A stretch of DNA of 64,000 nt from Actinomyces sp. Its GTDB lineage: Bacteria; Actinomycetota; Actinomycetes; Actinomycetales; Actinomycetaceae. This document shows, piece by piece, positions 7,967 through 15,869 of this stretch (positions are counted from its first letter, which is position 1; each line of letters begins with the position of its first letter). Below the pieces are notes generated by a model that did not search any database, was not told the DNA's origin, and worked only from the letters and a program-made list of their open reading frames with translations. Position numbers and translations under genes: made by a program. Where the stretch lies: contig NZ_JARKVC010000023.1 in assembly GCF_029851875.1 (NCBI RefSeq), forward strand, positions 183,769 through 247,768. Reading direction: 5' to 3'.

Positions 7967-8527
7967 ATGAGTGACCACCGAACGAGGCTGAGGTGTCTGA
8001 GCGTCCTCCTCCTCGCCACGACCTGGGGCCTGGCCGCGTGCTCCGCCTCCCCCACGACGACGCCATCCTCCCCGTCCACCGCCGCAGCCGGTGCGGCCAC
8101 GGACCAGGCTGCCCCCGCGCCGTCGTCCGTGTCCGAGGCCCGGCAGGCGCAGGAGGGTCCCTACCGCGAGTACCTGGCCGCCGAGCCGGGCACCTGCTGG
8201 GCCCCTCCCGAGGGCGCCGCCGCCGGCTCGTGGAGGGTCAGCTGCGACCAGCCCCACCGCGTGGAGGTGGTCGCAGCCTGGGACGAGGTCCCCACGGGGC
8301 CCTACGACGAGCAGACCCAGAAGCGCCTGGACCAGGAGTGCACCCAGAGGCAGGGCACCGTGAGCCCGCGCGACGACGCCACGAACGTCGTCGGGACCGC
8401 TCGCACCATCGCGCCCGAGGCGCCGCAGTGGGACGAGGCTGCCCGGGCAGGCACGAGCGTCCACGTCGCCTGCGCCTGGTACTACGTCACCGACCAGGCC
8501 GGATTCGCCTCCCCCTCACCGTCCTGA
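7967..8527 (+). CDS. Lipoprotein, septum-formation-domain-like
   Basis: 186-aa exported lipoprotein. The N-terminus has a basic region, a hydrophobic segment and a lipobox LAAC with lipidated Cys25, followed by a Ser/Thr/Pro/Ala-rich linker. The globular part has Cys residues in the pattern GTCWAPP...VSCDQPHRVEVVAAW...LDQEC...VACAWYY, resembling the actinobacterial septum-formation domain with paired disulfides. ATG 7967 follows AAGGAGAGG at good spacing. It has its own promoter at 7887-7915, and a hairpin just past its stop may end transcription. Function is not established. Confidence 0.75.
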   Translation: MSDHRTRLRCLSVLLLATTWGLAACSASPTTTPSSPSTAAAGAATDQAAPAPSSVSEARQAQEGPYREYLAAEPGTCWAPPEGAAAGSWRVSCDQPHRVEVVAAWDEVPTGPYDEQTQKRLDQECTQRQGTVSPRDDATNVVGTARTIAPEAPQWDEAARAGTSVHVACAWYYVTDQAGFASPSPS

Positions 8528-8541
8528 GCCGGCCCGAGAGG

Positions 8542-10641
8542 TCAGTCCGCCGTGGGCTGGAGCCCCTGATCCAGCCCACGGCGCCGGAGCAGAGGCTCCA
8601 GGCGCGGGGCACGCCCCCGGTAGGCCTCGAAGGAGACCAGAGGGTCGCGGGAGTCCCCGCGTGAGAGGAACTCGCGGCGGAAGCGCTCGCCGGCCTCACG
8701 GTTCAGGCCCAGGTCCCCCGCTCGCGCCCCCTCGCCGTCGGTGCGGAACCACTGGGTGGTGTCCGCGTCCATGACCTCGCTCCAGATGTAGGCGTAGTAG
8801 GCCGCGCAGTACCCGCCGGCGAAGACGTGGCTGAAGTAGGTGGTGCGGTAGCGCGGTGGCACGAGGGAGTCGTCGATACCGACGGCGGCAAGCGCCTCGT
8901 GCTCGAAGGCCTCCACAGCCTGGGGGTCGGTGGGCACCTGCTCGGGTGAGAGGGTGTGCCAGGCCTGGTCCAGCAGCGCCGCCCCCAGGTACTCGGTGGT
9001 GGCGTAGCCCTGGCCGAAGGCGCCCTGGCTGCGCAGCCGGGCCACCAGCTCCTCAGGCATGGGCTCGCCGGTCTCGACGTGGAGCGCGTAGGAGGCCAGG
9101 ACCTGCGGGTGCAGCGCCCAGGACTCGTTAACCTGGCTGGGGAACTCCACGACATCGCGCGGCACGTTGGTTCCCGAGGCACCGGGCCAGCGGGTGTCGG
9201 CGAACAGGGCGTGCAGGGCGTGGCCGAACTCGTGGAAGGCGGTGATGACGTCGTCCCAGGTCAGCAGCGTGGGGCCAGCGGCTGGCTTGGTGAGGTTGAG
9301 GCAGTTGATGACCACCGGTCTGCGGCCCGTCAGGTGCCCCTGCTCCACGAGGCTGTCCATCCAGGCCCCGCCCTGCTTGCCGGTGCGGGCGTAGTAGTCG
9401 GCGACGAACAGCCCGAGTACCGGGGCCTGGGCGCCCGCCTCACGCTCCTCCTGGCTCAGGGCCGCAGGGTCACGTACCTCCCACACCCGCATGTCGGGGT
9501 CGTACATGTGCGCGGCCAGGTCGGCCCGCTCGTGGAAGGTGATGCCGTACAGGCGGTGGGCAGCGTAGAAGACACCCCTGCTGACCACGTTGTCCAGCTC
9601 CAGGTAGGGAGCGAGCACAGCGTCGTCGACGCCGAAGCGCTCCTTGCGCTCGGCCTCCTCGTAGCGGGGCCAGTCAGCCGCTCCGAAGGTCTCGCCGGGA
9701 AGCGTGGCAGGGTCGGCAGCCATGCGGGCGGCGTAGACCTCAGCGTCGCGACGGGCGTTGGCCATGGCCGGCGGCACCAGGCGCGCGAGCATCTGGCTCA
9801 CCGCCTGCGTGGTGCCCGCGGCGGACTCTGCTGCGACGATCGCGGCGTGGTGCTCGTGCCCCAGCAGCCTGGCTCGCTCGGCTCGCAGAGCCACCTCGCG
9901 CAGGATGGGCGCGCGGGTGTCGGTCTCGCCCGCCAGCCCACGGCTCATCGCCCTGTCCAGCAGGGCCACGCGCTCGGCGTGGGTGGCCAGGTTCGCAAGC
10001 TCTGGCGTCGCGGTGAAGTTGGCGACCCCGGCCTCGTGCATCGCCTTGGCGATGAGCGTGCCCACCCGCGTGCTCAGCGAGGTCAGCTCGGCGTTGATCT
10101 CACGCAGGCGCTCGGCCTCGGCACCGGTGAGGGCCACGCCCTGGCGCTCAAAGGCCCTCACGGCCAGGCGGATGTAGCGGGCGGTCTCCTCGTCGACCTC
10201 CTCACCGTCGGGGTCTACCGGGGTGCGCCCGGCAGCCTGGGCGTCCCTGACCAGCTCGTCAAGGGCCTTGAAGCGTCGGTAGAGGCGAGGGTCAAGGTCA
10301 TGGGCGTCGTCGTGGGCTGCCAGCTCCGGTGCCAGACGCTCCTCCAGCTCGTCGAGCTCGGGGGAGTCAGTGGCTGAGGTGAGCGCGTACAGGACCGTCA
10401 GCACCCGCTCCAGCAGGTCCCCGGACAGCTCCAGGGCGGCCACGGTGTTGGCCACGGTCGGCTCGGCAGGGTCGGTGGCTACGGCCTCCCACTCGGCGCG
10501 CTGGCGGGCCATGCCCACGCGGATGGCAGGCTCGATGTCCTCGGTGCGCACGGCAGCGAAGTCAGGCAGCCCCAGGTCCAAGGTCCAGGGGGTGGCGAAG
10601 GGGCTGGACTCAGGCAGCTGCAGGAGGGCGGTCTCACTCAT
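8542..10641 (-). CDS. dcp: M3 family oligopeptidase (peptidyl-dipeptidase Dcp type)
   Basis: 699-aa cytoplasmic zinc metallopeptidase that trims short peptides. The M3 zinc motif HEFGHALHALF begins at His470 (HEFGH 470-474), and the downstream Glu region and substrate-binding C-terminal segment (VFAGGYCAAYYAYIWSEVMDAD) are intact. Length and N-terminal pattern (FATPWTLDLGLPDFAAVRTEDIEPAI) match Dcp/oligopeptidase A. Start is ATG 10641. It is convergent with the lipoprotein gene and separated from the TetR gene by a strong hairpin, so it is transcribed alone. Confidence 0.9.
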   Translation of the reverse strand: MSETALLQLPESSPFATPWTLDLGLPDFAAVRTEDIEPAIRVGMARQRAEWEAVATDPAEPTVANTVAALELSGDLLERVLTVLYALTSATDSPELDELEERLAPELAAHDDAHDLDPRLYRRFKALDELVRDAQAAGRTPVDPDGEEVDEETARYIRLAVRAFERQGVALTGAEAERLREINAELTSLSTRVGTLIAKAMHEAGVANFTATPELANLATHAERVALLDRAMSRGLAGETDTRAPILREVALRAERARLLGHEHHAAIVAAESAAGTTQAVSQMLARLVPPAMANARRDAEVYAARMAADPATLPGETFGAADWPRYEEAERKERFGVDDAVLAPYLELDNVVSRGVFYAAHRLYGITFHERADLAAHMYDPDMRVWEVRDPAALSQEEREAGAQAPVLGLFVADYYARTGKQGGAWMDSLVEQGHLTGRRPVVINCLNLTKPAAGPTLLTWDDVITAFHEFGHALHALFADTRWPGASGTNVPRDVVEFPSQVNESWALHPQVLASYALHVETGEPMPEELVARLRSQGAFGQGYATTEYLGAALLDQAWHTLSPEQVPTDPQAVEAFEHEALAAVGIDDSLVPPRYRTTYFSHVFAGGYCAAYYAYIWSEVMDADTTQWFRTDGEGARAGDLGLNREAGERFRREFLSRGDSRDPLVSFEAYRGRAPRLEPLLRRRGLDQGLQPTAD
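8549..8582. terminator. 12-bp hairpin between convergent genes
   Basis: GCCGTGGGCTGG (8549-8560) and CCAGCCCACGGC (8571-8582) form a perfect 12-bp stem with a 10-nt loop. It begins 22 bp after the lipoprotein stop and lies inside the last codons of the convergent M3 peptidase gene. No clear T-run follows, so intrinsic termination strength is uncertain. Confidence 0.5.
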
Positions 10642-10670
10642 GCACCCATCGTGCCACGTCGACGCCGTGA

Positions 10671-10708
10671 GCCAGGCCTGCGGCCCTGTCAGGGGCCGCA
10701 GGCCTGGC
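10671..10708 (-). terminator. 16-bp hairpin terminator after the TetR gene
   Basis: GCCAGGCCTGCGGCCC (10671-10686) pairs perfectly with the inverted copy at 10693-10708 around a 6-nt loop. It starts 24 bp beyond the stop of the TetR gene on the minus strand and lies upstream of the peptidase start. Its placement separates the TetR/MFS transcript from dcp. Confidence 0.65.
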
Positions 10709-10731
10709 GTGAGGCCCCCGCGCCTGCGCTC

Positions 10732-11262
10732 CTACTGCCCTGCCGCCATCCGCAGGAGCTGGCGCGTGACACCGGGGTCGTGGGGGTTGCGGCCCGGCTC
10801 TCCGCTGGCGACGTTGAGCCAGTAGCCGTCGGCGGCCAGCAGAGCGATCTGCTGACCGGCCGTCAGGGCCTCACGGTCCCCGACCCACTCCTGTCGCACC
10901 CGCTCCCAGGCCCGGTCCGTGCGGGCTCCCACAGCTCCCGAGCCGATGAGGAAGGCCCACTCACCAGGAGCGATCGTGCCCTCGATGCTGGAGCGCACGA
11001 GCGCCGTGACGCGCTGCGCCGTCGTCGCCTCCTCCACCGGCACCGGAAGAAACCTCACGAGGTCCGCGTGCCAGCTGGCCAGCAGAAACTCACCGATGCC
11101 GTCCACCAGTGCCTCGCGGGTGGCGAAGTGGTAGACGACGCCGGCCCGGGTCATGCCGGCCCGGGCGGCGACCGCCTCGAAGGTCAGCGTCTCCATCCCC
11201 TCCTCACCGATGACGTCCAGGGCGGCAGCCAGGATGAGGTCCTTCTTGGATCGACGTGTCAC
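10732..11262 (-). CDS. TetR family transcriptional regulator
   Basis: 176-aa regulator. The N-terminal TetR helix-turn-helix is clear: ILAAALDVIGEEGMETLTFEAVAARAGMTRAGVVYHFATREAL (residues about 10-52). The C-terminal half is the variable ligand-binding domain. GTG 11262 is preceded by CAGGAGCC. It begins 11 bp after the DHA2 transporter gene and is very likely its local repressor, as in QacA/QacR-type systems; that transporter is 5'-truncated here, so the regulator may be orphaned. The operator is not identified. Confidence 0.88.
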   Translation of the reverse strand: MTRRSKKDLILAAALDVIGEEGMETLTFEAVAARAGMTRAGVVYHFATREALVDGIGEFLLASWHADLVRFLPVPVEEATTAQRVTALVRSSIEGTIAPGEWAFLIGSGAVGARTDRAWERVRQEWVGDREALTAGQQIALLAADGYWLNVASGEPGRNPHDPGVTRQLLRMAAGQ

Positions 11263-11273
11263 TGCGGCTCCTG

Positions 11274-12533
11274 TCAGGCATCGGTGGCGGGCGCGGGCCC
11301 GGCCGGCACGCGCCGCCAGGACATGAGCGCCGCGACCAGGAGGACGAGGGCCGCGACGAGCGCGGTGACCTGCATGGCGTGGGTGAAGGCGGTGCGGGCC
11401 TGCTCCAGCACCGCGGCCTGCGACGGGTCCTGGAGGTCGACCGCGGCCGACACCGTTGCCAGGCTCTGGTGGGCCGCGTCGTAGACCTGGCTGCTCACGC
11501 CCTCCACCGCGCCCAGCATACGGCGGTACCCCAGGTCCTGGACCGTACCGAGGATCGCGATCCCCAGCGCCGCCCCGAGCTCCAGCCCGGTCTCAGAGAT
11601 CGCCGAGGCCGCACCGGCGCGGGCAGGCGGCACCGCTGAGAGCACGGCGTCAGTCGACACGGCGAAGGCCGCGCCGATCCCGGCACCGATGAGCACGAGC
11701 GCCAGCGCCAGCGGCAGGAAGGAGCTGTGGGACTCGGCCAGGGCCAGTCCCACCAGCCCCAGCGCCGCTGAGGCCAGTGCGAGCGCGAGCGTGCGTCCTT
11801 GACCCAGGTGCCGCACGAGCGTGCCCACCACCACGACCACGAGGATCGAGGCCAGCGACATCGGCAGCTCGCTGGCCCCCGCCTGCAAGGTGGAGTAGCC
11901 GCGCACGAGCTGGAGGTACTGGCTGAAGAAGTAGAGCAGGCCGGCCAGCGCGAAGATGGCGAGCACCGTGGAGGCCACCGCCCAGGTAAAGGCCGGACGG
12001 GAGAACAGGCGCACGTCCAGCAACGGGGTGTCCAGCTCGCGCTGGCGGCGCAGGAAGGCCCAGCCGGCGACGAGCCCGACGGCGAGCGCCACCCCGACCT
12101 GCCAGGTCACGCCGTCGTGGGCTGCGGTCTTGACCGCGTAGACGACAGGGACGATTCCCAGGATCGACAGGAGCGAGGAGACCAGGTCGACGGGTCCGCC
12201 CTCAGGGTTGCGCGACTCGGGCAGCAGCCACACACCCGTGGCCAGGACGACCACCATGACGGGGACGTTGATGAGGAAGACGCTGCCCCACCAGAAGTGC
12301 TCCAGCAGGAGGCCTCCCACCAGCGGCCCCAGGGCGGTACCTCCCGAGCTGCCGGCCGACCAGACGGCGATGGCCGTGGTGCGCTGACGGGGGTGAGGAA
12401 AGAGGTTGCGCACCAGGGACAGGGTCGAGGGCATGATGGTCGCCCCGGACAGGCCCAGCAGGGCCCGGGCCGCGATGAGTGCTCCGGCAGTCGGCGCAAA
12501 GGCCGCCAGCACGCTGGAGGCACCGAAGCCCAC
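11274..12533 (-). pseudogene. DHA2-family drug efflux MFS transporter, 5'-truncated
   Basis: The readable part (419 aa from GTG 12533) matches QacA/SmvA-type 14-helix transporters from motif A onwards. In the same frame homology extends upstream to RIGRRRLLLIGT (about 12569), where family members read (G)D-R-x-G-R-R-K, and then stops abruptly; the preceding bases belong to the end of the GNAT/PRA-PH gene. About 65 N-terminal residues, including the first two membrane helices and the motif A Asp, are missing. A deletion joining the two genes is the simplest explanation. Translation from GTG 12533 is possible but the product would lack TM1-2 and is unlikely to transport. Confidence 0.7.
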
Positions 12534-12541
12534 GGTCCCGA

Positions 12542-13738
12542 TCAGCAGGAGGCGACGGCGTCCGATCCGGAGCCCTGCGTCAGCCCCAGGACCCCGGCCA
12601 CGTCCGGAGGGAAGTAGCCCGAGCCCTTGAGGACCTTGCCGTCCTCGCGGTAGACCGGCCTGCCGTCAGCCCCCAGCTTGGACATGTTGGAGCGCTGGAC
12701 CTCGCTGAGCACGGCCGCCAGGTCGATCCCGGTCTCCAGCGCCATGCCGTAGACGACGTAGACCAGGTCCGCCAGGGCGTCCGCCGTCTCCACCGTGTCA
12801 CGGGTGCCGTCGTCGGCAGCCACCGCGCGAGCCGCACCGGCCTCGACCTCGCTGCGTGCGGCCGGCCCGTAGACCGCGCCCACCAGCTCGCCAAACTCCT
12901 CAGCGATCAGCCCCATGCGCATGTGCAGGCTGGCGCGTTCCAGGCTCGGGCCGTTGACCTGGACGGGCAGGCCGTAGACGTGGTGGAAGCGTCGTACCAG
13001 AGCCTCGGGGTCGTCGCCCTCGCGCCGCCCTACGTCGTCGAGCCTGACCAGCGGCGTGGAGCCCCCCGTCGTGTGCGCGCTGCCGTTGCCCCGCCCCGTG
13101 GGGCCTGAGGACGCCGGCTCGGGCCCGTCCCAGGGCGCGCGCGGCTCGCGCGGGTCACCGGCCAGCAGGGCACCGACCCACTCATCCATGACACGGCCGT
13201 CCTTGACCGCCGCCGCACGACGCAGGCCCTCGCGCACGAAGCCGAGCCGCCACGCCGTCCGCCACGAGGCCCAGTTGGGCACGCCCGCGTCGATCCAGCA
13301 CGACCACTCCAGCCGTCGCAGCGCCAGCGGCCCCTGCGGGTCGAGAGCGAGGTCGACCACGGCCTCCAGGCCACGGTACATGGTGCCGCGTCCGCGCGCC
13401 TCGCTCGCGAGCCAGTAGCCGAGCGAGCCACAGCCTGAGCCAGTCAGCCGCAGGCTCACCATGCCCACCAGGCGCTGGTCGGCGTCGTCGCCCTCGCGCA
13501 GGGCCCAGGTCAGCTCGGTACCCTCCCGCCAGCCCGGCTCCACGAGCCCCACCACGAAGTCCCGCGCCTCAGCCTCGGTGTAGGGCGAGGGGACGACCGT
13601 CCAGCGCTGGATCTCCGGGTCCTGGCAGATCTCGCTGAGCCGCGCCACGTCCCCCTCGGTGGGAGCGCTCAGAAGGAGGGCAGGAAGCTGACGGCCCTGG
13701 CGGGTCGCCTGGGGCACAGAGATCTCAAGAGGCTGCAT
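12542..13738 (-). CDS. GNAT acetyltransferase fused to a PRA-PH/MazG-like pyrophosphohydrolase domain
   Basis: 398-aa two-domain protein. Residues about 15-200 form a GNAT domain (acetyl-CoA loop ARGRGTMYRGLEAVVDLAL; RimJ-like layout). After a Gly/Ser/Pro linker, residues about 235-385 form an all-alpha NTP-pyrophosphohydrolase-like domain: FHHVYGLPVQ, MGLIAEEFGELVGAV, TADALADLVYVVYGMA, then SNMSKLGADGRPV and GKVLKGSGYFPPD, as in MazG-like/PRA-PH 'HAD-like' phosphoribosyl-ATP hydrolase homologues. Metal-binding Glu and Asp residues are present. The final ~13 residues (LTQGSGSDAVASC) run into the remains of the next gene and were probably created by a deletion. The substrate of either domain is unknown. 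Confidence 0.78.
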   Translation of the reverse strand: MQPLEISVPQATRQGRQLPALLLSAPTEGDVARLSEICQDPEIQRWTVVPSPYTEAEARDFVVGLVEPGWREGTELTWALREGDDADQRLVGMVSLRLTGSGCGSLGYWLASEARGRGTMYRGLEAVVDLALDPQGPLALRRLEWSCWIDAGVPNWASWRTAWRLGFVREGLRRAAAVKDGRVMDEWVGALLAGDPREPRAPWDGPEPASSGPTGRGNGSAHTTGGSTPLVRLDDVGRREGDDPEALVRRFHHVYGLPVQVNGPSLERASLHMRMGLIAEEFGELVGAVYGPAARSEVEAGAARAVAADDGTRDTVETADALADLVYVVYGMALETGIDLAAVLSEVQRSNMSKLGADGRPVYREDGKVLKGSGYFPPDVAGVLGLTQGSGSDAVASC

Positions 13739-13780
13739 GGCCTCACCCTAGCGCCCGAGGCCGAGCGCCCCGCAGCCGCC

Positions 13781-15070
13781 CTAGGCGCCAATGGCGTCCG
13801 AGCGCCGCCCCTTGCGCAGCACCGGCCAGCTGACCGCCAGGACGACACCTCCCAGCAGCCCGTAGACCAGAGCGACCCAGGTACCGAAGGAGTCGGCGAA
13901 CCAGCCCACGATCGGCGGGGAGAGGAGCATGATGCACCGTGCCAGCCAGGACACGACCGTCAGCCCCGCCCCGGGGCGCAGCCCAGGGACGTCGTCGGCC
14001 GCCGCGTAGGCCACGGGCACGGCGACGGCGCACCCTGCCCCGGCCACGACCATGCCGGCCATGGTGCCCACCGTGGAGTCCATGACCAGCGCCAGCCCCA
14101 TGCCGGCCACCACGAGGACTCCCCCGCCCCCGATGACGGCCCGGGCCCCGAGACGGTCAATGACCGCGTCCCCGAGCAGGCGGCCGACGATCATCGTCGC
14201 CTGGAGCGCGACCAGCCCCATGCCGCGCATCGAGGCCGGTGCCCCCTGCTCGGTCAGGAGCAGCGAGGACCAGTTGGCGGTCACGTCCTCAGGGAACATC
14301 GCAGCGGCGCACATGAGCCCCAGCACGATGACGACAGCGACCGTCACCACGCGCGAGGCGCGTGCCGGGACGAGGACGGCGTCGTCGAGGTCTACCTCGG
14401 CAGGAGCGCTGGCCGAGCCGGCTGAGGGCGCCGTCACCGCCTCACGGTCGTCGCCGTCCGGGCCCTTGAGGGTCCAGCGGCTGGCGGACAGCGAGACGAC
14501 GGTGAGCAGGGCCAGCACGAGCAGCATGTGCAGGCGGATCTCCACCCCCCACCCGGCCACGGCCTGCCCCAGGGTCGCCCCCGCCACCGCCCCCAGGCTC
14601 CAGGCGGCGTGGAAGCTGGTGATGATCGACGACCCCCAGCGGCGCTCCACCCGCAGACCATGGGCGTTCTGGGCCACGTCGATGATGGCGTCGGTGCCGC
14701 CGACCCAGGCCATGCACAGGGCGAACAGGATCCACGAGCCTGAGGAGGCCGCCCCCAGCAGGCCCAGGCCGAGGACCACCATGCCCAGGCTTGCCACGCG
14801 TGCGGAGGTGAAGCGGGTGATGAACCATGACGCGGCCAGCCCGGCCACCAGGGCGCCGACGGAGCTGAACATGAGGGCCTGGCCGAAGGCCGCCTTGGTG
14901 ATGCCCAGGTGCTCCAGCACCTCGGGATAACGCGGGACGAGGTTGGAGAAGCCGACGCCGTTGGCGAAGAAGGTCAGGTACACCGCGATGCGGGCCCTGA
15001 CCAGATCAGGGGCGTGACGGCGAGCGGCCCGCGCGCCGCACGGCTGGCCGGGAGCGGAGGGGGACGTCAT
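13781..15070 (-). CDS. MFS transporter, YbjJ-like
   Basis: 429-aa membrane protein with two six-helix halves separated by a hydrophilic acidic loop (about residues 215-245). The N-half has FFANGVGFSNLVPRYPEVLEHLGI and the motif WVGGTDAIIDVAQNAHG, which recall the YbjJ/inner membrane MFS group with unknown substrates. Start is ATG 15070. A -10-like TATACT lies on the minus strand at 15113-15118, about 43 nt upstream. It stands alone between the GNAT fusion gene and the repeat array. Whether it exports or imports is undetermined. Confidence 0.82.
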   Translation of the reverse strand: MTSPSAPGQPCGARAARRHAPDLVRARIAVYLTFFANGVGFSNLVPRYPEVLEHLGITKAAFGQALMFSSVGALVAGLAASWFITRFTSARVASLGMVVLGLGLLGAASSGSWILFALCMAWVGGTDAIIDVAQNAHGLRVERRWGSSIITSFHAAWSLGAVAGATLGQAVAGWGVEIRLHMLLVLALLTVVSLSASRWTLKGPDGDDREAVTAPSAGSASAPAEVDLDDAVLVPARASRVVTVAVVIVLGLMCAAAMFPEDVTANWSSLLLTEQGAPASMRGMGLVALQATMIVGRLLGDAVIDRLGARAVIGGGGVLVVAGMGLALVMDSTVGTMAGMVVAGAGCAVAVPVAYAAADDVPGLRPGAGLTVVSWLARCIMLLSPPIVGWFADSFGTWVALVYGLLGGVVLAVSWPVLRKGRRSDAIGA

Positions 15071-15264
15071 ACGGCGAGACCTCGGAGCGCGTCAGATGCT
15101 AGGGACACAGAAAGTATAGCGATAAACCCGATCATTGCCCGACGGCGTGGTCGGGGTTCGGTGCGTGCGGCGGTGCGGCGCTCCTCCGTCGCGGCAGCGG
15201 AGCAGGTGTTGGCGGCGTGTGTGGGTGGTGGGGGAGTGCTTGGCTGCACTGTCGTGCTGATGGG

Positions 15265-15352
15265 GGCGTGCTTGTCTGAGGTGTGGGCGTGTTTTGAGGT
15301 GGTGGCGGCGTGTGTTCGTGTTGTGGGGGCGTGTGTGCGTTGAGAGGGCGTG
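15265..15352 (+). repeat. 21-bp tandem repeat array, left arm (GGCGTG orientation)
   Basis: GGCGTG recurs at 15265, 15286, 15307, 15328 and 15347, a 21-bp period with one 19-bp step at the end. Units typically begin GGGGGCGTG followed by a degenerate T/G-rich stretch. Weaker members precede it (GGCGTG at 15214, GGAGTG at 15233). The units are the inverse complement of those in the right arm, and the two arms meet at an imperfect 10-bp inverted repeat (15346-15355 with 15368-15377). Confidence 0.75.
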
Positions 15353-15371
15353 CCTACAGACGCTGCCAGGT

Positions 15372-15642
15372 ACGCCCTCACCACGCAGGCACGCCCCCAG
15401 CGAGTGAACGCACGCCCCCGGTGCGTGGATGCACGCCGTCAGCGCCTGGATGTACGCCCTCGGTGTGTGGAAGCACGCCGCGACCAGGCGGGTGCACGCC
15501 GTCAGCGCCTGGATGTACGCCCCCGGCGCGTGGAAACACGCCGTGACCAGGCGGATGCACGCCCCCGGTGTGTGAAAGTACGCCGCCGGCCAGTGGATGC
15601 ACGCCTTCAGTGTGTGGAAGTACGCCGCCAGCACGGGCGGGG
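15372..15642 (+). repeat. 21-bp tandem repeat array, right arm (ACGCC orientation)
   Basis: ACGCC recurs at 15372, 15391 and then at exact 21-bp steps from 15412 to 15622, giving 13 units. A representative unit is ACGCCcccggtgcgtggatgc, with conserved ACGCC and TGGA. The units diverge from each other at the same internal positions, so the array is old or under sequence constraint. No spacers interrupt the units, so it is not CRISPR. It lies just downstream of tRNA-Leu transcription, beyond the terminator-like hairpin. Confidence 0.85.
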
Positions 15643-15649
15643 AGACGAC

Positions 15650-15680
15650 GAAGGCCCCAGCCTTCCCGGCTGGGGCCTTC
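15650..15680 (-). terminator. 13-bp hairpin terminator after tRNA-Leu
   Basis: GAAGGCCCCAGCC (15650-15662) and GGCTGGGGCCTTC (15668-15680) form a perfect 13-bp stem with a 5-nt TTCCC loop. It begins 9 bp past the 3' end of the tRNA on the minus strand, the normal place for a tRNA terminator. The following U-tract is poor. Confidence 0.75.
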
Positions 15681-15688
15681 ACTGCGGG

Positions 15689-15776
15689 TGTCCGAGGGGG
15701 GACTTGAACCCCCACGCCCGTTTAATAAGGCACTAGCACCTCAAGCTAGCGCGTCTACCTATTCCGCCACTCGGAC
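15689..15776 (-). tRNA. tRNA-Leu (anticodon GAG)
   Basis: An 88-nt type II tRNA. The acceptor arms GTCCGAG and CTCGGAC pair perfectly with discriminator A at 15689. The anticodon loop TTGAGGT between GCTAG-type stem strands gives anticodon GAG at 15740-15742, reading CUC/CUU. A long variable arm and the T-arm GGGGGTTCAAGTCCCCC are present. CCA is not encoded. A -10-like TAGATT lies upstream at 15818-15823 on the minus strand. Confidence 0.97.
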
Positions 15777-15869
15777 TTTGTCATCACAGCCGGCTGGACC
15801 GCGCCGCGACGCAGAGAAATCTAGCACGCGGCAACCACGACCGAGCAAATCAGCAGCCGGTGCGGTGCG

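Larger units (their letters stand above)
15071..15688. other. Long non-coding interval holding a two-armed 21-bp repeat array
   Basis: This 618-bp interval between the MFS gene and tRNA-Leu carries no convincing gene. It contains the MFS promoter region, two oppositely oriented tandem arrays of a 21-bp unit (15265-15352 and 15372-15642) and the hairpin 15650-15680. Open frames through it encode only the repeat in several frames and lack ribosome sites and known domains. Confidence 0.7.

Noticed and set aside
15372..15642. CRISPR array
   Set aside because: The 21-bp units are contiguous and degenerate with no unique spacers, and no cas genes are present.
15092..15715. Open frame on the minus strand through the 21-bp array encoding heptad-like Ala/Cys/His repeats
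   Set aside because: Because 21 is a multiple of 3, several frames stay open through the repeat; there is no ribosome site or domain, and it runs into the tRNA terminator hairpin.
15689..15776. tRNA-Leu as a prophage or island attachment site
   Set aside because: No integrase, no repeated 3' tRNA segment and no phage genes nearby.
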